Shown one piece after another: positions 55,570 through 64,000 of a stretch of 64,000 nt of DNA; position 1 is the stretch's first letter; the number at the start of each line of letters is the position of its first letter. This DNA comes from Zoroaster sp. YZ-2022 (taxonomy: Eukaryota > Echinodermata > Asteroidea > Forcipulatida > Zoroasteridae), in contig CM055835.1 of NCBI GenBank assembly GCA_029582265.1, forward strand, positions 16,633,874 to 16,697,873, read 5' to 3'. A model generated the notes under the pieces. That model was not told the DNA's origin. It saw only the letters and a program-made list of their open reading frames with translations, and ran no database searches. A program made the translations under genes and the position numbers.

Positions 55570-57280
55570 ATGTAATGAAATCGCGTAAATAATTATCATG
55601 GGTAAAACTTTATTAACTAATGCGTAATTAACTTAAATGTATTCTGCTCCAGGCAACATTTGATTTAGATAGATTGTGCATAAGGGCCTTCTTCGATTAT
55701 AAATATGATAATTGTTTTGAGAACAAATAACTACACAACTATCCTCGAGCCTCAATTTTTGGTAAAATAGTAAAACGATTTTACCATTGTTACTGCTATC
55801 TCTTGTCTGTGTTTTTTAAAAAGAATAATATGTCAAACATATTCAATAATTATCTGATTTGTTTCAAAATAAATCATACCACAGTATTCATTGGACATCG
55901 CTATATAATATGGGACGGTTCCGGTGAAGTTTTCCGTGAATTTCCAACCAGCGTGATTGTGACACAGGCCGTGCCGTCAAACACAGCAGAGTGTCCCACT
56001 AGTGGACGGCACTCTCAGGATATCTCCCGTATAATAGGCCTACCTTTCGAACTACAATATCTGAAGTAGATTTTAGCTTTGGCCGGGAGGTTGAGTAGTG
56101 GACCTTTGGGGTTTAAATGGGGTTGTTAATGGGGTGATGAAGGCTTCAGGTGGGGCGGTGGCGGTGTTTGGCATGTTTTATATGAGCAGAATGTTGTTTC
56201 TTTTTGTGCATTTTTAACAGGGATGGGAAAACCAATTCATCTATTTCCATTCAGCTTAATTGTCGATCGGGGGAGGGGTAGGGATTCAGGATAACAAGCA
56301 ACTCATATTCGTCTCGTGAAAAGGGTCAAGCCCTTTTGGTTATACACCTGATTGTATCCACACAGAAACCGTAAGACGATGGAGGAAGTTGGGAACGGGG
56401 ACAGGAGGATTCATCGCTAGTGTCACCAGCGCTGGGAGTTCAATTATCAAATTTGCTTTGAATACATTCGGTTGATGTGGACTTCGACATGACAGAGTAA
56501 ATTCTTCATTCCGGTTATGTCAGTTATTCTTCCCATTCTAAAATTATTATAATAAATGTATATACATCTGTACTTCACGATCAAAGTCAAGAAATATGTA
56601 CAGAAACCAACGTATAAATTTTGCAGATAATTTCATTGTGTTTTAAGGAGAAAATAGTCAAAACGCATTAAGATTTTTCTTTAAAAGTCCCCATATGCAA
56701 CTTCGTGTACAATCTTTGAAATTTAATGAATTATTCTTCAAACTATGAAGCATCCAAATCAACTTGATGCCATTTTTTCTACCACCGGAATTATGTTTTT
56801 CGAGGTATTTTTCGAACTAAAACGCAGACGACAGAAACGAATATTAACGAAAAGCCTACACTTTTTCCCAATTGACGCACCACGCATTTTCGGAATCCTT
56901 CCTGTTACCACTGTGCAATAGGATTCTCAATTGGTGTTAATTTCGCAGCCGGGACACTGCCATGTGTCACTTCGCGCTATATCCGAAAATCACACACAGT
57001 CACTTCGTGCTGTATCCGAAAACCACACAGTGCGGTGCCGTGCACATAAGCCTTGTCATCATCACCATCATCGCCCGTCCATCCCACCATCCACAAAATC
57101 ATCAACATCATTATACCCATCTCCTTAATGATGTATAAATGATTTGTTCCAATGATCATTCTCCTTTATGTAATATCATGAATTGTGTTAAGTAAACTAC
57201 TACAATTGTTGTTTATTGTGTTGTTTCACAAAAGGAAATGTTTTAACTCAAACGTATTACAATAAAAATGTAGTTGAAAT
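55570..57280. other. No gene recognised
   Basis: Contains the 8-bp word CACTAGTG inside TGTCCCACTAGTGGACGG (56004), an ATC-rich tract at 57057-57120, and otherwise plain AT-rich DNA. An 88-codon frame at 55803-56069 was not recognised. Confidence 0.4.
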
Positions 57281-57284
57281 AAAA

Positions 57285-57722
57285 TCCACAACTGGAGATA
57301 CATCGTTTTGCCATAAATATGTAACGGAATTAAAATCATTAACTGAAGATACATCGGTTTACCATAACAATGTAGTGGTATAAAAACCTATAACTCAAGA
57401 TACATCGTTTTGCCATAAATACCGTATAATGGAAATTAAATGTAACTTGAGATACACTGTTTTGCCATAAAAGTATTAGAAATATGATTTGGTTAAATAT
57501 TCAGCAAAAAGAATGTAAGTGCATGAAATTTATCATATTACAAAAACGATCCAAGGATTTGCCCAAAATTTGCAGGAATGTAGACTAAAATGATCTCCAT
57601 GTTCATGCTTTATTCCAATTCCAACAGAGTCAAGTGTCCAAAAAGGCACGTGTTCAAACTTTAAACTCAATTTTCTCAAAATGTCATTTTTCGAGTTAGG
57701 CTGTTTTGCCATATAAGGGCCG
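57285..57722. repeat. ~58-bp tandem repeat with GTTTTGCCATAA words, copy at 57 kb
   Basis: GAGATACATCGTTTTGCCAT and close variants recur at 57295, 57352, 57410 and 57450, giving about four units. CGAGTTAGGCTGTTTTGCC at 57694 is followed by GGGCCGTGTAC and matches the inverse of 30385-30435. Confidence 0.75.
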
Positions 57723-57770
57723 TGTACTTGTACATACAGGTGTCCGGACCTTCGGCTTCGCCATTTTTGC

Positions 57771-57983
57771 CTAGATTCTGCCCATTTCGGGCTCAAATTT
57801 ATACGATTCAATGCCCCTTATTTTGCCAACTTCGCCATCAGTATAATCTCCATCAAATGATGATGATGAACAACACAATTGGTCAGTACTACTTTTGGAA
57901 ACTTCTTCAAAAACACTTTCAGAAGTTGTAGTTGGTAAACTTATTTTTGCAGCTGTACACGATGTAATATGCTTTGTGTACAA
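57771..57983 (-). CDS. Possible 5' exon of a short acidic protein (GIESYKFEPE)
   Basis: A 70-codon frame with a serine/acidic region (SSSSFDGDYTDGEVGK) and GIESYKFEPEMG near its end. This resembles the acidic start and P-Y-x-FEP motif of P2X7-like proteins such as the one at 26.4-28.0 kb, but no cysteine-rich second exon was found downstream on -. It may be a lone decayed exon or chance. Confidence 0.3.
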   Translation of the reverse strand: MYTKHITSCTAAKISLPTTTSESVFEEVSKSSTDQLCCSSSSFDGDYTDGEVGKIRGIESYKFEPEMGRI

Positions 57984-58376
57984 AACATACTTATTTTTAG
58001 GTTATTCTGCCTGAAGAACACCTCCCTCTATTACCTAATGTCATGAAAAAGACTTCTCATTTTCCCCTCAATCTTTCACATAATGGTTTCTGTGTAGATT
58101 CATTTATGAAGGGACATATAGTGATCTTTTTACCAATAGTATCAAGATATTTACATATAGGCCAACATTTCATCCAGTCAAATGACAAGTGCCCAGTTGT
58201 GTACCTTGAAATTTTCTTTGATTGTACATTGTAGGTGACGAGTTTCTTTCACACTGGCTCCAACTAGTCTCATATTGAATAGCAATTACATTAATTACCA
58301 AAAAAACATTGATAAACTTGTGCATGCTTGCTTATTGTCAACTATTTCGTTGCCATTGCTGCATGAGTTATATGTG

Positions 58377-58690
58377 AGTGTCGTGGCCGAGCGGTCTAGC
58401 TTACCGGACTCAAGTTCTGGTGTTAGCAACAGAATGTGGGTTCGAATCAGCCGTGACACTTGTGTCCTGAGCAAGACACTTAACCATAATTGCTTATAGG
58501 GGCAGGCAGTTTAACAACTGCCTTGTTCTGGACTAGTTACCCCTCAGTTCTATTTGCACTGTGAAGAGGCTGATTATTAACTTGTCTTATTTCGGTGCGA
58601 GGAGCTGGAGTCGTTGTAACAACTCAATGACTTAGTAGCCCCACCTTGGGTGGCCATTGGCCTTGTGGGGCGAATTGCATTAAAAAATCT
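58377..58690 (+). mobile_element. tRNA-Leu-derived SINE, copy 3
   Basis: Head GTGTCGTGGCCGAGCGGTC, anticodon region ACTCAAGTT, B box GGGTTCGAATC (the next CC lost), then ACACTTGTGTCCTGAGCAAG. After AACCATAATTGCTTAT the body differs from copy 2 (GGGGCAGGCAGTTTAAC, GGGGCGAATTGCATTAAAAA), so it is a different subfamily tail. Confidence 0.8.
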
Positions 58691-58904
58691 TTTTAAAGAT
58701 ACAAAAGTAATAGATCAAATGAGTTCATTAATAAATTACGCTGGTTATGTTGGATCGGGTGTAGCCAGGGGTAGCTATTTAACCACATTTCTGGCTACTT
58801 CTGGCTATCTATATGTGTGGGAAATATAATGTGTGTATGTTGTATATTTATTTTTAATTTTATTTGTTTGACTGTAGTGTGGATTTGCTGTCACATCATC
58901 TTGA

Positions 58905-59290
58905 TCGTGAATACTGCATTACAAGATAATCTTGAGACGGATGGTGCCTTATAACCTGGAGCAGACTAAACCACCTCTATGCAAAGAATAGACAAAAATA
59001 CATCTCATGTGCTTCTCCAGGAAATGCATGTACGTGTAGCAAGTTTTGGCATATAATGAAGTGCAGATCAGCAGAGTACCTGATCCCAAGATATGCGTGA
59101 GACGGATGGTGCCCTACAACCTGGCTAAACCACCTCGACTGTGAAACATATTGCTGCTGTCCTCTTGGGTCTTAAAGGAGAAAACAGCGTGTGAATGTAA
59201 CGAACAATAGACTTATCCATCACATGTGTGTCCCCAGGAAGCAAATAGGAGGAGCAAGTACTGATCAGCGGAGTACATGACCCCTACTGC
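58905..59290. repeat. Diverged ~170-190-bp tandem duplication
   Basis: GAGACGGATGGTGCC at 58932 and 59099, then AACCTGG, TAAACCACCTC, AATAGAC, CAGGAA and GATCAGCRGAGTAC in the same order in both halves. Confidence 0.75.
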
Positions 59291-59344
59291 AACTGTGGTC
59301 TTCATTTAAGAGTCTCGGAGATTGGTAAGTTTCATTAATGATGT

Positions 59345-59895
59345 AATTGGGCCAACAAAAAAAGTCTCAGCTTTCTGGTCTCTGCACGTCTCAGCATTGT
59401 TAGTTTTCCCTTTTTTGTGCTATGAAACAATGTCCAATTACAGCCAAAATTGCTGGATCGATTGGAATTCTGTGTTTTAAATGACTTTTTCACATAGGAA
59501 TACACATGTATGAACATTTGTCTGCTTTGTGAGGCCTCTCTTAGCCAGCGGCGGCACCAGACCTGTTAAACTGGGGGGGGGGGGGGGGCAAAAGGTGGGC
59601 AAGCTTAAATTTAAGGGGGCCAAACATTAATCTTTAATGTAATTTTGTACTGCTGAAAAAGCATTGACTTACCATCGGGGAAAAAATTGGGGGGGGGGCA
59701 AAGAAAGTAACCGGGGGGGGCGTTTGTTCCCCTTGCCCCCCGTAGCGCCGCCGCTGCTCTTAGCCATCATAATTTGGTCTGGATCCAGTAACTGGTTCCA
59801 AACAGTATGAGACATGTTTTTCACTGGTTGAATCAAAAAAAGGGATTTTCAAGCTGAATTATGACCAGAAACCGAAGCCTTTTTTGTTGTTGCCT
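59345..59895. mobile_element. Older MITE split by a later hAT insertion
   Basis: The left part (GGCCAACAAAAAAAGTCTC, TCTGGTCTCTGCACGTCTCA) and right part (GAATTATGACCAGAAACC, GAAGCCTTTTTTGTTGTTGCC) match the two ends of the complete copy at 61215-61400. They are separated by the hAT-like MITE at 59546-59756. Confidence 0.65.
59546..59756. mobile_element. hAT-like MITE with perfect 8-bp target duplication
   Basis: Starts CAGCGGCGGCACC, ends GCGCCGCCGCTG. CTCTTAGC occurs directly on each side (59538-59545 and 59757-59764). G-runs of 9-18 bases lie inside. 211 bp, no coding capacity. Confidence 0.9.
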
Positions 59896-60059
59896 TAAGT
59901 AGATTATGTAGATAACAGTTTTTGTACATGGAAGTGCACCATTTGCCAGCACAGTCATATATGCACATTGGAACTAAGATGTAATGTTCCAATCAGCATT
60001 ACCTTGTTTGTCGAAATGACAATAAGCCTAGGGCAGTGGTACTAGTGCTGCAAATCCAA

Positions 60060-60990
60060 TAGTGGCGTAACTACAGGGGGCATGTCCCTCCCGCCTGCCC
60101 CCTCCCCCCCCCCCCTTCAGTATTTTGAAGAAGAAAAAATGAAGTCCCCGTATTTGAGGCTGCATGATACAAAATAATGTTCAAATATTGTGTATCATGC
60201 ACTGTACATGCCGGAAGAAGGTCCTGAGATTTATCAATTTAGAAATAAATCGAATGTTGTATAACGTCCGCAACAAACGTATTTTAAGGACATGAGTTGA
60301 GCGTGCATGGTAGTTTGTCAAAAATATGGTCATCGTATGTTCAGTTGGCTGGAACGTTATTGTAGCACTGTACACAAGATCACACCAACATATACCACAC
60401 CACTCTCGGGGCACCAGTCTAAAACCCAGATGAGTGGCCATAATTTCAGAATAATTTCCCTGAGAATTATTTTTTTAACTTGAGCCTGATGTATACATAA
60501 TATTATTCCCTTGTATAACCCATTAAGCAATCCCAATCCCAAGTATAATGTACTTACTAATGTACGTACATGTAATTCAGTCATATTGAGGCACAATGTC
60601 CAAATAGTTACATATAGAGCACATGTTGTGAAGAATTATATTCATCCTATGGTGTAGTTACAAACGTCTTCATACTTCCATGTTGTCAGGCTACCCAATA
60701 AACCCATTAAAGAAACCAATGCAAAAAAACCACTTATAATTTGCAAAACTACATTTATTTATTCAATCAAACATTACCTAAAAAGGAATTAATCCAACTC
60801 TGTTGTTTGTAAAAACATTTTTAAAGTTCTTGGATTGGCTTAGATTTAATTTTGTTAAACCATTTTAGAGGCTACAACTTTCAAATGCTGATCTTTTATT
60901 ACTGAGGCGTATTATTGAAAGCTATTCTCTCTTTGTGACATCCATCCCCCAGTTCCCCCTGCAAATTAAACCCTAGTTATGCCACTGGAA
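60060..60990. mobile_element. Possible hAT-like element (AGTGGCGTAACTA ends)
   Basis: AGTGGCGTAACTAC at 60061 and CTAGTTATGCCACTG at 60973 are inverse. C-runs lie inside the left end. No matching 8-bp flank was found, and no transposase was recognised. Confidence 0.45.
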
Positions 60991-61214
60991 TGGAATAAAA
61001 AACTTCAACATGTTGTGCATCAAACCTAAAAATATGAAGACAAATTTCTTCTTTGTGAAAGGGGCTCAAGCTGCACCCTTGTCCAAATTAAATATGAAAA
61101 GCTTGCATTGGTACACTTTCATAAAATTACTGTTTTTACTGTATGTTTATCAAAAACTATTGTAAAAGTTATTCACACTGGTATCTGTGAGATTATAGTG
61201 ATTTTATTGATATT

Positions 61215-61400
61215 AAGGCCAACAAAAAAATTCTCTGGTTTCTGGTCTTCACATGCGTCAGCATTTTTAGTTTTCTGTAGTTATTTGCTGGATCGATGTT
61301 GTGCATACTTTATGTATAGGAAATTTGGTGTGGTTCAGACCAAAAAAGTCACTGATTTTGAAGTTGACTTATTACCAGATACCCGAGACCTTTTTTGCCT
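61215..61400. mobile_element. MITE with GGCCAACAAAAAAA / TTTTTTGCC ends
   Basis: Left end AAGGCCAACAAAAAAATTC then TCTGGTTTCTGGTCTTC; right end TTACCAGATACCCGAGACC then TTTTTTGCCTAAAG, an imperfect inverse. It matches the interrupted copy at 59345-59895 and partial sequence near 63705-63755. Confidence 0.6.
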
Positions 61401-61432
61401 AAAGTATAGAATTGAAAGAATATATCCGTTTC

Positions 61433-61464
61433 AAATTTAGGAAAGAGTACTCTTTCCTAAATTT
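61433..61464. repeat. Perfect 32-bp palindrome; related palindromes at 62250, 62457 and 62753
   Basis: Each half reads AAATTTAGGAAAGAGT (or inverse). Imperfect copies: AGGAAAGAGTGCTTTCTTAA (62257), AGGAAAGAGTGCTCTTTCTT (62461) and AGGAAAGAGTTCTTTCTTAA (62757). Confidence 0.9.
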
Positions 61465-62906
61465 TGTGTTAAAACAAAAAATCTAGATATCTTTTTTTCA
61501 CTTTTTACCTTTTTGGTTCACGTTCTAAAACTACATGTATGATGATCTGACTGATGTTTGCATTATAACATAAGCCATTTTGTAATATTTTGTTTTACCA
61601 AAAATATACCGTCTGTACAGCCATCATTTTTAATATAAAATGATACAATACATGTATGTTGTACCCAAAAAAAATATTCTCTATTTGTTTGGGAAATACA
61701 ATACCGTGTAATTAATGTTTTTTTACAGTATTTAATTTGTAGTTCTATCTGTTATATTAACTGTAATGTAGCTTCAGCAATAACCATAATTTTCTATCTG
61801 TTTGTAAACAATGTTCATACAGTATTTAATTTGTAGCTATTATATTCACTGTGTAATGTAACTAGTGTATGTCCTTTTATATTTGAGACAATGGTTAAAT
61901 AAATGACAGTAACAAACCAACTCTACTGTATAAAAGAAATGTTTTATTCCTTTAATAAAGACTAAGTGCAACAACATCAATGAATTTACCACTAGAAACA
62001 CTACAAAAGGTAATGGCATTTTGTACACGTTTTCGAGATGTGGCATGGTCTTGTGCACCCAATTAATTCCTACCACTCCCTTGAAAAACATGCATGGGCA
62101 TGTTTTTCAAGAAAGGATACAATACCTGAAAACAAGATGTAATGTGCATTCAAGTTATCAAGAAAAGCCATTCACAATGCATTTGTAAACCTACATAATC
62201 TTTCAAATTATTAACTGTATATTGATTACTTTCAAACAACAACATATAGCATTAGGAAAGAGTGCTTTCTTAAATTTCACATATCTGAAAATTTGAAACA
62301 AACTTGTAAGAGCAATTTAGGGTCACCAAGGTCTGAATATTATACACTGGATTTAGGATACAAACTTCTTAAAAGTACAATATCTCAATATTAAATAGAA
62401 AACATACATTATAGTATTGTCCGAAACTTTTACGAGAACCAATTTTAATAATTTTGATTTAGGAAAGAGTGCTCTTTCTTAATTTTTACATTACGATCGT
62501 ACAAAGCTGAAAATTAATTTCCATTTACCTTCTTCAGAAATCTGTCTTTTGGTAAGCTTGGGGGTAGCACATTGAAAACTACATAAGGTTAAAACTTTTC
62601 ATATCAAATTTGCAAAAACATACTTAAAATAATCTTCTACAATATTACAAAATTATTATCAGAAGGTATCTGTCCTAAATCATACTGTAACTTTACATCA
62701 AAAGAAAAAGGCATACCTGTAGCATTGATAATTCTCTGTGAAGTAATTTGAATTTAGGAAAGAGTTCTTTCTTAAGTTCACCTGGGGTTGTCGGCCACTT
62801 TTGTGATAGATAATGCAAACTTTCCATACACCCAGTTTTAAAGATCATCTACAAATCATTATGACCTTAAATGAGCAACATAATTACAGCAATGATAAGT
62901 TCAGTT

Positions 62907-63087
62907 TTAATTCAGAAAACCCATTAAATTTTTTGATACATGCATCTTAACAAAGCGTGAAGCATCATGTTTCTCAAATCCGTTGAAGGACGCTACAGGA
63001 GCTGTTCTTGAGTCCCATGGTCCGGCTTGCTGATGGGTCCATCGGACGTTCCCGAAGAGAGAGGTTATGTCATGGGTCCAGTTCTTC
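62907..63087 (-). CDS. Probable terminal coding exon of unknown gene
   Basis: A frame from an acceptor (CCTGTAATCACAG) at 63087 runs to a TAA at 62907. It encodes TSLFGNVRWTHQQAGPWDSR, then PVASFNGFEKHDASRF, ending LMGFLN. It is richer in G+C than its surroundings, has a clean polypyrimidine-type acceptor and mixed polar composition, all suggesting coding DNA. The family was not recognised. If real, upstream exons would lie at higher coordinates on -, perhaps beyond the window. Confidence 0.45.
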
Positions 63088-63239
63088 CTGTGATTACAGG
63101 AAAAACAACAGAATCTTGAAAATGCGTTGGTGTTACTGCAATGTTGCATGTTCACAGATATTGCCAGAATGCTGATCAAGTTGTATGGTGTAGATATGAT
63201 GGCCCAACAAAACATTTCTAGTAATTTGTACACATCATT

Positions 63240-64000
63240 TGACTAAATCACACCCTTATAAGTCAATGTTTCATGGCCAAATACAAAAACTTGAATAAAT
63301 CTTCCATTTCAACAAATATCACCCAATTTTTGAAACTGATGACAAAATTGCTGCTGTGATATTTACATGTATGTACTAACAATAACCAGTCATACATGTA
63401 GATGTGCGTTGTTCTCATGAAGAGATGATCTACGACGTACATGTACAGACATCATAGGTTAAGTTTTTCAATATGAAATTTAAGAGTTTAACGAGAGGAA
63501 GGCATAGCATTGGTAAATTCTTTTATATTAAAGCTAAGGTTCTTCAATTTTTAAGAAAAGTAAAATATTTTCCATTTTGAATTTAGGAAAAAAGGTTTTA
63601 GTTCTCGTTGCCAAAAAGTCTCCATAATTTGTGTATGGGAAATTATTTTTGTCTGGTTCTAATAACCACGTATTTCTTTGATTGGCAAAAAAACGTGTCT
63701 ACACATTTTGAAGCCGACCTATGACCAGAAAATAAATACTTTTTGGCCTTAGAATCAATACTTTACCTGTAAAACATCCGATTGTAATATTTTGCTGACA
63801 ATGCATAATGTGCATATCCAGTACTTGATTGGTATTGTCTAATTTCTCCAGATCTCATCAGTAAAATTTTGCCTGTAAGATTCATGAAAAAGGATTTTAA
63901 ACGAACATCAAACTTTTGAGTGGGTTACATTTCATGTACGAGATATAGCTGGAAAGTCCTACAATCTTGGTCACATATGTTGGAACACTTGATTCTTCAA
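63240..64000. other. No gene; MITE-end fragments
   Basis: TTAACGAGAGGAAGGCATAG with CATTGGTAAATTC at 63488 matches the left end of the TTAA-type MITEs, and TGACCAGAAAATAAATAC with TTTTTGGCC at 63721 matches the end of the 61215 MITE family. Nothing else was recognised. Confidence 0.45.

Noticed and set aside
60060..60990. Complete hAT transposon with transposase
   Set aside because: Ends are inverse, but there is no 8-bp duplication and no transposase motif inside.

Overview
This is a stretch of animal (metazoan) nuclear DNA. The coding exons have GT-AG introns and most of the window is AT-rich and full of transposon remains. Invertebrate-type repeats (Polinton, Penelope-like, hAT, Tc1 and tRNA-derived SINEs) sit among fragments of host genes. 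The mix suggests a marine invertebrate, perhaps a deuterostome such as an echinoderm, but that is inference and not firm. A run of exactly 500 N at 21395-21894 looks like a scaffolding gap, so sequence on its two sides need not be neighbouring.

Layout. 1-12.1 kb: a decayed Polinton/Maverick (virus-like) element. It has a major capsid gene and an adenovirus-type protease on +, small capsid-associated genes on -, and a broken family-B DNA polymerase on -. A Penelope-like retroelement (RT plus GIY-YIG endonuclease, - strand) is inserted at about 3.3-6.4 kb. 12.1-16 kb: diverged tandem repeats and a possible TIR transposon. 16-21.4 kb: MITEs, a SINE and exons of a serine carboxypeptidase-like (S28) gene on -, which lacks its middle and runs into the gap. 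22.6-25.6 kb: a THAP-domain fragment and an 815-bp Tc1 derivative. 26.4-28.0 kb: a three-exon P2X7-like gene on - with one in-frame stop. 31.0-36.2 kb: an 11-exon + strand gene whose acidic N-terminal part is made of duplicated phase-1 exons joined to a frameshifted transposase-like domain. 37.6-39.4 kb: a SINE and a second Penelope-like RT remnant. 40.9-41.6 kb: the last two exons of a GGA-type clathrin adaptor on +. 42-46.6 kb: several fold-back elements with TTAA targets and a LINE fragment.

46.8-55.6 kb is the most unusual part. Two inverted arms, each a tandem array of tRNA-like units with pol III A and B boxes, flank a core of hexamer microsatellites and a ~306-bp hairpin-bearing satellite that itself contains an inversion. 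55.6-64 kb holds repeats, nested MITEs, another SINE, repeated short palindromes and one likely terminal exon of unknown identity.

Few genes look intact. The best supported host genes are the P2X7-like gene, the GGA 3' end, the S28 peptidase exons and the duplicated-exon gene. They share no evident pathway, and most of the window is a record of nested insertions.
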